Origin: Viridibacillus arvi
GTDB lineage: Bacteria; Bacillota; Bacilli; Bacillales_A; Planococcaceae
Direction: 5' to 3'
Assembly (NCBI RefSeq): GCF_001274945.1
Contig: NZ_LILB01000005.1
Coordinates: 391,296 to 455,295 of the forward strand
DNA: 64,000 nt
In this document: piece after piece, positions 18,087 to 26,231 of the stretch
How the letters are laid out: each line of letters starts with the position of its first letter
Numbering within the stretch: position 1 is the stretch's first letter
Program-made: the position numbers and the translations under genes
The notes under the pieces: generated by a model
Seen by the model: the letters and a program-made list of their open reading frames with translations, nothing else
The model's database searches: none
Told to the model about the DNA's origin: nothing

Positions 18087-18280
18087 TTCTACACCTCTTT
18101 AGTAATAGTAAAAATCTCTCTAAAAATTTCCGTTTATCATAGGCAAAAGTAATCAACGACTAAAAGTGGATCATAGCAAGAATTTATCTCCCTCTTTTTA
18201 CCTGAAAAATCCTGCTTAGATTAAAATAGTATAATCATTCATTTTTTATTTTTAAATTACCTTCTTTCTCTAGTAGGAAT

Positions 18281-18294
18281 AAAAAGCGCTTACA
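18281..18294 (-). promoter_or_regulatory. Cre/LacI-type operator upstream of the transporter block
   Basis: On the minus strand TGTAAGCGCTTTTT fits TGNAARCGNWWWCA except in the last two bases. It is similar to the melA-side site at 7915. It lies about 195 bp upstream of the lipoprotein start and could bind CcpA or the cluster's LacI regulator. Confidence 0.4.
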
Positions 18295-18448
18295 TTTCCC
18301 AAATAGAATTTCTGATTTCCATCATGATGTTTAGTAAACTAATTCAAATAATTTCAGGAAACTTTAGTAAATTATATTCTATGGATATATTATCAGGAAT
18401 ATTCAGAAATTTCAATATACTTCTTCTTGCCAATCCATTAAATTCTTT

Positions 18449-18479
18449 GGAGGAGGACCAAGGGGACGGTTCTGGTGAC
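18449..18479 (+). repeat. REP-like short sequence (single copy here)
   Basis: The stretch containing AAGGGGACGGTTCTGGTGAC resembles GGGGACGGTTCT-type palindromic units scattered in many Firmicute genomes, often linked with REP-associated transposases. ACCA and TGGT can pair across it. Only one copy is in this window, so this rests on recall. Confidence 0.25.
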
Positions 18480-18543
18480 TTTTTGTTCTATTGATAATTA
18501 CACTAAACCCTCATCAATCGGCACTTATTTAATCTATTCGGAG

Positions 18544-18581
18544 GCTAAAATTTTTGTAAGTTAATTAAACGTTTGATTAAA
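18544..18581 (+). repeat. Short direct repeat, first copy, ending in a palindrome
   Basis: GCTAAAATTTTTGTAAGTTA followed by ATTAAACGTTTGATTAAA. A second copy with a few differences is at 18792-18829. The second half (18562-18581) is a near-palindrome centred on ACGT, like a TetR-family operator. Confidence 0.5.
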
Positions 18582-18730
18582 TTGATGTATCTCCAATTGA
18601 TATCAATGTTTCTTCTCTTCATTTCAACAAATAATTTACTAATATTGAATTTACATCTGGTTCCACTCAGCCAATTTTACCTACACTACTCCTAAACCGA
18701 CAAACCCAACAAAATATCCTTCAGAAAAAC

Positions 18731-18750
18731 TAATTAATCGTTTGATTAGA
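18731..18750 (+). promoter_or_regulatory. Operator-like near-palindrome, second site
   Basis: TAATTAATCGTTTGATTAGA has the same core as the sites at 18562-18581 and 18811-18829. No TetR-type gene is nearby to bind it. Confidence 0.4.
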
Positions 18751-18791
18751 TGTCGGGAAACGTGCAGTAAAAGGAATAAACCCATTTGGCA

Positions 18792-18829
18792 GCTAAAAAT
18801 TTTGTAAGTTATTTAAATGTTTGATTAAA
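18792..18829 (+). repeat. Short direct repeat, second copy, ending in a palindrome
   Basis: GCTAAAAATTTTGTAAGTTA followed by TTTAAATGTTTGATTAAA, matching 18544-18581. It includes the third operator-like palindrome (18811-18829). Confidence 0.5.
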
Positions 18830-18922
18830 CATAGCTCTGTCCCTCATCGATGGTATTTGATTATAGGTACAGCAGGAGGAAAGATGAATCTTCAGCCAAA
18901 GGAAAGATTTAAATTGAGGGTT

Positions 18923-18960
18923 AAAAAGGAAGCATGATAACGTTTATCAGCTTCCCTTTT
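18923..18960. terminator. Strong hairpin at the broken recombinase junction
   Basis: A stem AAAAGGAAGC-TGATAA type with its complement ending GCTTCCCTTTT, with A and T tracts on either side. It is terminator-like in both directions. It abuts the first codon of the truncated recombinase and so may mark the deletion join. Confidence 0.6.
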
Positions 18961-19297
18961 GGGTGAAAATTATCTTGATGAAGGGTTTATTTTTGCTAAG
19001 AAGGAAAGACAACCAGTCTATCCGATTTTTATTAAAACCGTTGAAAACAGAATGGCTCGATTGTTAACTTCAGCCGGAGTAAATAAAGAACTTACACCAA
19101 ATTCCCTTCGTCATACACATACGTCGTTATTAGCAAAGGCTAAAGTAGGATTAGAAGAGATTATGGATCGTTTAGGGCATTGCGATGATGAAACAACGAA
19201 GAACGTTTATCTCCACGTAACGAAAGAAATGAAAAAAGAGGCTTCTCATAAATTTGGTCAATTAATGAGAAGCCTCTATTCAGTCCAGAAATGTTAG
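18959..19297 (+). pseudogene. Tyrosine recombinase (phage/ICE integrase), C-terminal fragment
   Basis: 112 codons, equal to the last third of an integrase of roughly 370-390 residues. It holds the catalytic second Arg and His (NSLRHTHTSLL), the GH motif (MDRLGHCDDETT) and the nucleophile Tyr (KNVYLHVTKEM), but no N-terminal, core-binding or first-Arg regions. The TTG start lies inside a hairpin and lacks a proper ribosome-binding site, so I call it 5'-truncated. Its stop falls inside the right island repeat, as expected for an integrase next to its attachment site. Confidence 0.85.
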
Positions 19298-19376
19298 CAT
19301 TTCACTTTCATCTTACATAAAACCTTTATATAGCAAGGGTTCAAGCCGCTTATTACATCATACCGCCCACAAAGGA
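19289..19376 (+). repeat. Right copy of island-flanking direct repeat (candidate att site)
   Basis: Starts within the last codons of the recombinase fragment (AAATGTTAGCATTTCA) and ends near CATACCGCCCACAAAGG. The minus strand reads GGCGGTATGATGTAATAAG, as at the end of groEL. Same orientation as the 5761 copy. Confidence 0.65.
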
Positions 19377-19449
19377 ACTTGAAACTGAATGAAATAAGTA
19401 CATATGAGTTGATGTAATTAATTTTTTCTCTATCTTTTTAAAATTCACA

Positions 19450-20433
19450 TCATTTCAATATCTCCGTCTCATCAATATTCTTTCCAAAGTTATCAAGCAA
19501 TGCACGCACTTCATCTGTTGATTTCGTGTTCATCAATTGATTTCTTAATTCAGCAGCTCCAGGGAATCCTTTGACATAAATTTTGAAAAAGCGATGAAGC
19601 CCTGTAATTGAACGTGGTAATACTTCCGCATATTGATCTTGAAGGTCAAGCTGCAGTCTTAATAGATCAAGATATTCTTTACTGCTATGCTCTTTTGGCT
19701 CTTTTTCAAAAGCAAAAGGATTTTTAAAAATACCTCGCCCGATCATAACACCATCAATCCCGTATTGTTCAGCAAGTTGCAGCCCAGTTTGACGGTCAGG
19801 AATGTCTCCATTAATTGTTAGTAACGTATTTGGTGCGATACGGTCACGTAATTTTTTGATCTCCGGAATTAGCTCCCAATGCGCATCTACTTGGCTCATT
19901 TCCTCTCTTGTACGTAAATGAATAGAAAGGTTCGCAATATCCTGTTTAAAAATATGCGTTAGCCACTCCTCCCACTCATTTATATCCTTAAAGCCTAGTC
20001 GTGTCTTCACGCTTACAGGCAGTCCGCCCGCTTTTGCCGCTTGAATAAGTTCTGCCGCAACGTCTGGACGTAAAATAAGACCACTACCTTTTCCTCTCGA
20101 TGCCACATTCGGTACAGGGCAGCCCATATTAATATCGATGCCTTTATATCCTAGCTCTGCCATGCCAATACTCATTTGACGGAAATATTCGGGATTATCC
20201 CCCCATATATGTGCCACCATTGGCTGTTCATCTTCTGTAAAAACCAAACGGCCTTGCACACTTTTCATGCCCTCTGGATGACAATAGCTATCCGAGTTTG
20301 TAAACTCTGTGAAAAATACATCCGGTCGACCGGCTTCACTTACTACGTGACGAAAAACAACATCTGTCACATCTTCCATTGGTGCAAGTACAAAAAATGG
20401 TCGTGGTAAATCACGCCAAAAATTATCTATCAT
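19450..20433 (-). CDS. tRNA-dihydrouridine synthase family protein
   Basis: FMN enzyme that reduces uridines in tRNA with NADPH. 327 residues; Dus signature [12 protein letters not shown] near residue 14, catalytic Cys in the [16 protein letters not shown] loop near 97, and FMN phosphate-binding [13 protein letters not shown] near 225. The overall pattern is closest to DusC/YohI-like members. The ATG at 20433 matches family starts; a GTG seven codons earlier (20454) is possible. It lies between the right island repeat and a third partial repeat, so it may be a chromosomal gene or a second element's cargo. Confidence 0.88.
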   Translation of the reverse strand: MIDNFWRDLPRPFFVLAPMEDVTDVVFRHVVSEAGRPDVFFTEFTNSDSYCHPEGMKSVQGRLVFTEDEQPMVAHIWGDNPEYFRQMSIGMAELGYKGIDINMGCPVPNVASRGKGSGLILRPDVAAELIQAAKAGGLPVSVKTRLGFKDINEWEEWLTHIFKQDIANLSIHLRTREEMSQVDAHWELIPEIKKLRDRIAPNTLLTINGDIPDRQTGLQLAEQYGIDGVMIGRGIFKNPFAFEKEPKEHSSKEYLDLLRLQLDLQDQYAEVLPRSITGLHRFFKIYVKGFPGAAELRNQLMNTKSTDEVRALLDNFGKNIDETEILK

Positions 20434-20635
20434 TTTAAACTCAAATCCTCTCACTATGGCTACAACTTCAAACTCTAGGTCAAAAAATATAAAGCCAAAT
20501 GTTCCACTTCTTTTACACTTATATCATGTTTAATAACTTATTATCAAACACAAGTACATTTGGAATTTAATAAATTTGTGAAAATCGGCAATGTTTATTT
20601 TAACGCAAATCGATCCTGAATGGTATTCTTATCAT
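20434..20635. other. Upstream region of dus
   Basis: AT-rich spacer; I see no gene, clear promoter or repeat in it. Confidence 0.4.
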
Positions 20636-20680
20636 AAAAAAGCAGATGATATAGATTTTTTCTATATCATCTGCTTTTCT
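20636..20680. terminator. Strong hairpin terminator
   Basis: A stem AGCAGATGATATAGA and its complement with a short T-rich loop, flanked by A5 and T4. It sits upstream of dus, so it would stop leftward transcripts from the decayed region to its right. Confidence 0.75.
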
Positions 20681-20819
20681 ATTATACCAACTCCATGCGA
20701 CCACTTCACAATGTGGTGAATGTAGAGCGTGTTACAATATTACTTTACACATTGTAGAAATGTTTACCATTTGTATATCTAAACATTACACCTTTTATTA
20801 AGTTGACCTTATTGTCAAA

Positions 20820-21000
20820 TTAAGGATGTCTTAAACCATCTTTCACAATATCTTTCATAAAATCATCAAATACTGAATAAGTATAAATTCCGAAATAATC
20901 ACTCTTCCTCTATTATTATCAACTGATACACCTGTAGCTGTTAAACAGCCTATTAAATATTTTTCTGCTTCATTTGTTTCATTAAGATCTTTGTCGACTA
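20820..21000 (-). pseudogene. Frameshifted remnant of an unknown protein
   Basis: Two overlapping minus-strand frames join into one plausible protein if a frameshift near 20905-20915 is corrected. The first part holds NEAEKYLIGCLTATGVS; the second holds FGIYTYSVFDDFMKDIVKDG and then GLRHP-stop. There is no start codon. The family is not recognised. It sits just outside the third repeat copy. Confidence 0.4.
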
Positions 21001-21016
21001 GAGAAACAAAAAAATA

Positions 21017-21046
21017 AATGTTAGCATTTCACTTTCACCTTACAGA
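21017..21046 (+). repeat. Third, partial copy of the island repeat
   Basis: AAATGTTAGCATTTCACTTT followed by CACCTTACAG. It differs from the first 30 bases of the 5761 and 19289 copies by about one or two bases each, then similarity stops. It is followed by a second recombinase relic. Confidence 0.6.
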
Positions 21047-21069
21047 TACTCATTATCTTATGAAAAGCA

Positions 21070-21584
21070 GGATATTTCTTCAGTTTCAACACGCTTACAT
21101 GGCCTGAAATGTACTTAGGTGAGTTATTAGTTTTAAAATGGTCCGATATCGATTATAATAATGCTACAATAAGCATTTAGAAAACTCTGTATAATCCGAA
21201 TAGAAATACTCTTAAATACGAAATTACGACACCAAACACCAAAGGATCTATAAGAGTTATCGATATTGAGCCAGAACTTATTGTGTTATTAAAAAGCATT
21301 ATGGAGTGCAAAATCGCTTGAAATCGACAATTGATTTAATTATTACAAATTAGATTTTGTAAGTTAGGTCCAACATACTTTGGCTATCCTTATCATTTGA
21401 AAACCGTAAATACTAGAATGCAATCAATACTTAGAATAATAAGCATTTAATAACACCTTCTTTTAGACATACTCACACTTCTTTATTAGCTAAGGCTAAT
21501 GTTCCACTCAACCTAATTATGGCTCAATTAGGGCATGAATCTGATGAAACTACAAAAGAAAGTAGCTTCAAAAAAATTCAGTGA
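21070..21584 (+). pseudogene. Tyrosine recombinase relic with stops and frameshifts
   Basis: Three recognisable pieces of an integrase catalytic domain: MYLGELLVLKWSDIDYNNAT (first-Arg region, with the usual Arg apparently replaced), KGSIRVIDIEPELIVLL, and RHTHTSLLAKANVPLNLIMA then QLGHESDETTK. An in-frame TAG (about 21178), a TGA (about 21318) and at least one frameshift break it. The tyrosine end has been lost. The same integrase type as 18959-19297, so a second, older element probably stood here. Confidence 0.7.
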
Positions 21585-21645
21585 GAAATCTCTAAGCTAC
21601 ATGATAATTTTCATTATAGTCATCAATACTTTAATAATATTCTTA

Positions 21646-21670
21646 AAAACCTTGTCATATCAAGGTTTTA
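21646..21670. terminator. Short hairpin, terminator-like
   Basis: AAACCTTG / CAAGGTTT with a six-base loop and T4 after it, between the recombinase relic and csp. Confidence 0.5.
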
Positions 21671-21751
21671 TGAATACTCTTCCATCAATTCGCATATAAT
21701 ATGTGATGGATTTCATGCTTGAACATTCTGTTTCATTTGGGAGGAACCTAC

Positions 21752-21952
21752 ATGCAACAAGGAAAAGTAAAATGGTTCAATAACGAAAAAGGTTATGGTT
21801 TTATTGAGTACAATGATGGTGAAGATGTATTCGTCCATTTCACAGGCATCCAAGAGGAAGGTTTCCGCACATTAGAAGAGGGACAAGATGTTAGCTTCGA
21901 GATTATTGAAGGTAATCGAGGCCCACAAGCAGCAAACGTAAATAAACTATAG
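21752..21952 (+). CDS. Cold-shock protein (CspA/CspB family)
   Basis: 66-residue single-stranded nucleic-acid chaperone. RNP1 (KGYGFIEY) and RNP2 (VFVHF) motifs are intact. The true start is the ATG at 21752, directly after a GGGAGG site; an in-frame TTG at 21719 lies upstream of that site and is rejected. The upstream leader is short, so I see no long cold-shock 5' UTR. Monocistronic, followed by its own terminator. Confidence 0.96.
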   Translation: MQQGKVKWFNNEKGYGFIEYNDGEDVFVHFTGIQEEGFRTLEEGQDVSFEIIEGNRGPQAANVNKL

Positions 21953-21959
21953 TGAGCAC

Positions 21960-21998
21960 AGCTATTCTACAAGTTTAACTTGAGAATAGCTTTTTTTA
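21960..21998 (+). terminator. Terminator after csp
   Basis: A stem AGCTATTCT / AGAATAGCT with an inner AAG/CTT and a run of seven T. Confidence 0.85.
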
Positions 21999-22179
21999 TT
22001 GTGTGTAATTTAAGAACCTCTTATTGCATTCATAAAGTTTGAATTTGATATTTATTTAATAGTAACTTTATTATGTCATTTCCATATTTGATATTATGCT
22101 GTATAAACTGGTTTAAAATATCGATAAGCAAAATAAAAAGGCGTATCTAAGTATTAAAAAACTTAGATATGCCTTAAAA

Positions 22180-23487
22180 TTATAAAGCTACTTTTTTTAC
22201 TTCAAGTCTTACAATTTGATGCATATTGATGTCTTGAATGGTAAATTCATAGCCTTCAGCTTCATGTTTCTCACCTTTTAAGATGCGATCATGATTTGTC
22301 ATAAACCAGCCTCCAATTGTATCGATATCTTCATCATTAATATCGATATTTAAGAGTGCCTCTACTTCTTCAAGTCTAAGCTTAGCATCAAGATTATAAT
22401 GATTTTCAGCTATTTTCTGTACTTCAGGCAACTCATCATAGTCAAATTCATCCTTGATATCACCGACAATTTCTTCAATAATATCTTCGATTGTTACAAG
22501 ACCAGATGTACCACCATACTCATCCATAAGAATTGCCATATGAATGCGCTTTAATTGAAATTTAAGTAATAAATCACTAATCGGAACCGTTTCAATAATA
22601 CGAATAACAGGTTGCATAAAGTGAGTTATCTGTTTTAAAGCATTCTTTTCATCTAAAATAAACGCTGTTAACAGCTGTTTCATATTAACAATACCAATAA
22701 TATGATCCTTATCCCCATCGACGACAGGATAACGTGTATATTGCTCCACATTAATTACATCAAATACTTCCTTAAGGCTTAAATGCTGATCAAGGCTAAC
22801 AATTTCCGTTCTAGGGACCATAATTTCCTTTGCAATACGATCATCGAATTCAAAAATACGGTTCACAAAACTATATTCAGAGCGATTAATCTCACCGCTT
22901 TTATAACTATCTGACAAAATCATCCGCAACTCTTCTTCACTATGAGCAACATCTGATTCTGACTGCATTTTCAAACCAAATAATGCGGTCAAGCCTCTTG
23001 CAGAACCATTTAAAAGTTTAATGACTGGATACATAATATTGTGGAATAAAATAAGTGATCCAGCTGTTTGCAGTGTAACGGTTTCAGCTTGTTGAATTGC
23101 TAATGTTTTTGGTGCAAGCTCTCCGACTACAACATGCAAAAAAGTTACGATTGAGAACGCAATAATAAATGATACCACCGAAGAAATACGAGCATCTAAG
23201 CTAAACATCTCAAACAATGGTCTCAGGATAGCTTCAATAGTCGGTTTCCCTAACCATCCAAGCCCTAATGCCGTAATCGTAATGCCAAGCTGGCAAGCTG
23301 ATAAATATTCATCTAAATTATTCGTAACCTTTTTTGCTCTTAAAGCCTTTTTATTGCCTTCAAGGACAAGCTGGTCTATTCTAGTTGATCTCACCTTTAC
23401 TATAGCAAATTCCGCTGCTACGAAAAACGCAGTAAGTGCAATTAGTATTACGAAAACAACTAACTTAATGGCTATATCATTGTCCAA
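22180..23487 (-). CDS. CNNM/CBS-pair transporter-like protein (UPF0053, CorC_HlyC)
   Basis: 435 residues: an N-terminal CNNM membrane domain with about four segments (residues 5-25, 60-80, 95-120, 130-155; FFVAAEFAIVKVR motif), a CBS pair (about 205-330; VPRTEIVSLD, ILMDEYGGTSGLVTIEDIIEEIVGDI) and a C-terminal CorC_HlyC domain (about 345-430). B. subtilis relatives (MpfA, YrkA, YhdP) act in magnesium efflux or stress. The start is odd: TTG at 23487 directly follows an in-frame TGA, and the only good AGGAGG lies more than 50 bases upstream. Confidence 0.88.
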   Translation of the reverse strand: MDNDIAIKLVVFVILIALTAFFVAAEFAIVKVRSTRIDQLVLEGNKKALRAKKVTNNLDEYLSACQLGITITALGLGWLGKPTIEAILRPLFEMFSLDARISSVVSFIIAFSIVTFLHVVVGELAPKTLAIQQAETVTLQTAGSLILFHNIMYPVIKLLNGSARGLTALFGLKMQSESDVAHSEEELRMILSDSYKSGEINRSEYSFVNRIFEFDDRIAKEIMVPRTEIVSLDQHLSLKEVFDVINVEQYTRYPVVDGDKDHIIGIVNMKQLLTAFILDEKNALKQITHFMQPVIRIIETVPISDLLLKFQLKRIHMAILMDEYGGTSGLVTIEDIIEEIVGDIKDEFDYDELPEVQKIAENHYNLDAKLRLEEVEALLNIDINDEDIDTIGGWFMTNHDRILKGEKHEAEGYEFTIQDINMHQIVRLEVKKVAL

Positions 23488-23550
23488 TCATGTTCTTTAT
23501 ATCTGATCTGATCCTTATTTCAGATTCAGAATAAAGAATTCACCTCCTGT
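23488..23550 (-). promoter_or_regulatory. Unusual leader between Shine-Dalgarno and start
   Basis: On the minus strand ACAGGAGGTG (23541-23550) is followed by a small ATCTGA / TCAGAT hairpin before the TTG start. The GTG in that site opens a five-codon frame. Neither an M-box nor another known riboswitch fits in this length. Confidence 0.3.
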
Positions 23551-23743
23551 AAAATAAGTTACTAATACTAATCTATATGAAAGTATATGTAAATTGCAAT
23601 TAAGAAGATGATTATTTTTAAAATTTTTTCATTTATCTGAACTTTTTTCTGATTTATTTAAATTAAAGAATTTTTCTAGTAAACTATTTTTTTCATCAAG
23701 TTTCTTCATATTTAAAATTGCCAAATGTTTTAGCTCAGAAAGT

Positions 23744-23787
23744 AAAAAAGAGCGCCTCTAAATCGTTTTTTCGACTTAAAGGCGCTA
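23744..23787 (-). terminator. Terminator after the aspartokinase gene
   Basis: A stem AGCGCCT-TAA-TCG with its complement and a T-rich loop; the minus strand ends in a run of six T. Confidence 0.85.
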
Positions 23788-23797
23788 CTTCAGTTAT

Positions 23798-25177
23798 TTA
23801 TCGTTTTAAGGTTGTTGCTGATAATGCGAAAAATTCATTGTATAATGCTTGTAAAATTTTGTTCTCAAATTCTTTACGAACACCAAATACAAGGCTGACT
23901 TCAGATGACCCTTGATTAATCATTTCAATATTGGCACCTGTTTTTGAAATGGCTGTTGCCGCACGCGCTGCTAGACCTGTATTGTTATTCATACCTTCTC
24001 CTACAATTACAATCATTGAAAAATCATGACGGAAATGTACGTCGTCTGCCTGCAATTCTGTTTCAACACGTTTTACGATACGATCTTCTTTTTCAGGAGA
24101 TAACTGGTGACTCCGAATAATAACAGAGATATCATCTAAACCGGATGGTGTATGCTCATATGAAATATTCTCATCTTCTAATATTTGAAGTAATTTACGA
24201 CCAAAACCGATTTCACGGTTCATCAAGTATTTACTTACGTATAAAATCGAGAAACCACTGTCAGCTGAAATACCAGTTACTGGGCTATGATTTGATTCAC
24301 GTACAGAAACTATTCTCGTTCCTGGTGCAGAAGGGTTATTTGTATTTTTGATACAAACTGGAATTCCAATTTTATAAACCGGCATTAGTGCTTCATCATG
24401 GAAAACCGAAAAACCCGCATATGATAATTCACGCATTTCACGATATGTAATCTCTTGTATTTCAACTGGACAATTTACAACTTTAGGATTTGCACAGAAT
24501 ACGGAATCAACATCAGTAAAGTTTTCATATAACTCAGCTTTTACCGCTGCAGCTAAAATTGACCCTGTAATATCTGAACCCCCACGTTCAAATGTACGTA
24601 ATACGCCCTCTTCTGTATAACCAAAGAACCCAGGGAACACGATAATTTCTTGAGAATCTTTTAAGACACTCAAATTATCGTATGCTTTTGCCAACGCTTG
24701 TGCTCGAGCAGGCAGGTCATTAACAATTAAACCTGCTTCAAGTGGACTCATGTATTTTGCTTTAAGTCCAATACTATTGAAGTAAGCTGCAATCATTTTC
24801 GCATTATTGTCTTCTCCACTCGCCTTTAAGCTATCCATTAACAGTTCATCCGTAACCGAACCCGCTTCTGCAATACGTTTACGTAAGTCTGCCTCAATGA
24901 CTTCACAAATGGCATGATCTAAACCAAGTCCATTTGCATTGCTTTCATAGCGCTTTACAACATTTTTTAGTTTTTCTTCTACCGCATCTTGTTGTTGCAA
25001 TACCGCATTCGCCAACTCAATTAATAAATCTGTTACTTTTATGTCATCATTAAACCGTTTACCTGGTGCTGAAACGACAACCAGACGTCTTGTAGGATCT
25101 GATTGTACGATTGCCGCTACCTTTTTGATTTGTTCTGCACTTGCAACAGATGTTCCACCAAATTTACATACTTTCAT
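23798..25177 (-). CDS. yclM: Aspartate kinase, YclM/ThrD type
   Basis: Phosphorylates aspartate, the first step to lysine, threonine and methionine. 459 residues: amino-acid kinase domain (KFGGTSVAS at 5-13; GFFGYTEEGVLRTFERGGSD near 178-198) and two C-terminal ACT domains (about 310-455; VSLVFGV near 430). Length and single-polypeptide form match the B. subtilis aspartokinase III (YclM), not the alpha/beta LysC. Monocistronic. I looked for a lysine riboswitch or T-box in the 200-bp upstream region and saw none. Confidence 0.93.
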   Translation of the reverse strand: MKVCKFGGTSVASAEQIKKVAAIVQSDPTRRLVVVSAPGKRFNDDIKVTDLLIELANAVLQQQDAVEEKLKNVVKRYESNANGLGLDHAICEVIEADLRKRIAEAGSVTDELLMDSLKASGEDNNAKMIAAYFNSIGLKAKYMSPLEAGLIVNDLPARAQALAKAYDNLSVLKDSQEIIVFPGFFGYTEEGVLRTFERGGSDITGSILAAAVKAELYENFTDVDSVFCANPKVVNCPVEIQEITYREMRELSYAGFSVFHDEALMPVYKIGIPVCIKNTNNPSAPGTRIVSVRESNHSPVTGISADSGFSILYVSKYLMNREIGFGRKLLQILEDENISYEHTPSGLDDISVIIRSHQLSPEKEDRIVKRVETELQADDVHFRHDFSMIVIVGEGMNNNTGLAARAATAISKTGANIEMINQGSSEVSLVFGVRKEFENKILQALYNEFFALSATTLKR

Positions 25178-25377
25178 TTCATCATATCCTTACATTGTTT
25201 ATTTACTCATTTGTATTCTCAATAAAAACATTTGTCTATTCACAGTGTACAAACACTAACTTAAGTAGTCAATAAATTTTTACAATTCTACACAAAGAGT
25301 TGTTGCAATTGAACAATTATTATCATTATTCAGTAATTGTTATCATATTACTAGCATCTGTCTGTTATTTCAACAAC
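25178..25377. other. Upstream region of the aspartokinase gene
   Basis: AT-rich, no gene, no recognised riboswitch fold. Confidence 0.4.
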
Positions 25378-25414
25378 AAAAAAACACCAAGAGACAAAAC
25401 TCAAGGTGTTTTTA
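25378..25414. terminator. Terminator after the zinc-finger gene
   Basis: A stem ACACC-GAG / CTC-GGTGT with A and T runs on either side. Confidence 0.75.
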
Positions 25415-25427
25415 ACATTGAAGTAGG

Positions 25428-25619
25428 TTATTTTGTATAAACTTTTAAAAGTTCTTCGCCTAAAAAGTGTAATTGCTCCCCAATCGTACATGACTCGATA
25501 CAAAATCGGTGGGCACCAGACTTCCCTCGGTCTTTACGAAGTTGATTTTTAACGAAGCAACCTTCACAATAATTTTCCATCATTTCGTCAATTTCTTTTA
25601 TGACGGTTACTTTGTCCAT
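25428..25619 (-). CDS. Small zinc-finger domain protein
   Basis: 63 residues with four cysteines in two pairs (CEGC near 18-21, CIESC near 40-44), a pattern found in a small zinc-finger family conserved in Bacillales. Function unknown; it may be a nucleic-acid or partner-binding adaptor. The ATG at 25619 follows GAGGTG; a TTG one codon earlier is also possible. Monocistronic with its own terminator. Confidence 0.7.
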   Translation of the reverse strand: MDKVTVIKEIDEMMENYCEGCFVKNQLRKDRGKSGAHRFCIESCTIGEQLHFLGEELLKVYTK

Positions 25620-25809
25620 CAAATCGATTCACCTCTAAATTTCAATAATTTTTATTTTACTACTTGGAGCATTTAGTTACAATTATTAGCTTTCTACAAT
25701 TGCATTTTAGTTTACGCTATTCAAACTAGTCCTATTCCTCTTCTGACCTTTGCATATTTCTCTACATCAAATATACTAAGGTTATAAATATGATGTAGCA
25801 GGTGACTAA

Positions 25810-26214
25810 ATGATTGAATTATATATTGATGCAGCAACTGCTGGAAACCCCGGTCCGAGCGCAATAGGAATATTCATCAAAGGTGAAGGTCAATTAATTA
25901 AAATTGGTGAAGCTATAGGGGAAAATGATAATCATAGTACAGAATTCATCGCACTTGTTCGCGGTTTAACAGAAGCTTTAAAATTATCTACTGGTATGAT
26001 CTCTGTTCGTTCTGATTCTAAAATAGTAGTCGCTTCTATTGAAAAGGAATATGTGAAAAATGAAGCATATAAACCTTATTTAGAAGAAGCGCTCGAGCTT
26101 ACAAAAAAATTCGATTTATTTTTCATTAAATGGATTCCTAGTTCTGAAAATCGTGCAGCTGATACACTTGCAAGAGAAGCATTGCGTTCATATCAAAAAA
26201 AGCAAACTCGTTAA
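25810..26214 (+). CDS. RNase HI-fold protein (YpeP/YpdQ type)
   Basis: 134 residues. The RNase H acidic residues are all visible: Asp7 (YIDAATAGNPG), Glu45 (HSTEFIALVRGL), Asp68 (VRSDSKIVV) and a late Asp in NRAADTLAREA. It should cut RNA in RNA/DNA hybrids or RNA; several Bacillus relatives are inactive or poorly studied, so activity is inference. AGGTG precedes the ATG. Shares a convergent terminator with the MFS gene. Confidence 0.85.
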   Translation: MIELYIDAATAGNPGPSAIGIFIKGEGQLIKIGEAIGENDNHSTEFIALVRGLTEALKLSTGMISVRSDSKIVVASIEKEYVKNEAYKPYLEEALELTKKFDLFFIKWIPSSENRAADTLAREALRSYQKKQTR

Positions 26215-26231
26215 TTGAGTTTGCTTTTTTG
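26195..26231. terminator. Bidirectional terminator
   Basis: AAAAAAGCAAACTC / GAGTTTGCTTTTTT with a seven-base loop. It overlaps the last codons of the RNase H-like gene and serves both convergent genes. Confidence 0.88.

Larger units (their letters stand above)
5761..19376. mobile_element. Putative integrative genomic island carrying alpha-galactoside utilisation genes
   Basis: A 13.6-kb block bounded by two similar direct repeats of about 87 bp (5761-5847 and 19289-19376). The right end carries the C-terminal part of a tyrosine recombinase whose stop codon lies inside the right repeat, the arrangement seen at integrase/att junctions of integrative elements. Cargo: melA, araC-type regulator, yesL-like gene, two further glycosidases, lacI-type regulator and a sugar ABC importer. 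The recombinase is truncated, so the element should be immobile now. The island status is inferred from structure alone. Confidence 0.55.

Noticed and set aside
23488-23600. M-box magnesium riboswitch before the CNNM gene
   Set aside because: The leader is too short and lacks the conserved helices; only a small hairpin is present.
25178-25377. Lysine riboswitch or T-box before the aspartokinase gene
   Set aside because: No conserved junction sequences or T-box motif; the spacer is AT-rich and short.
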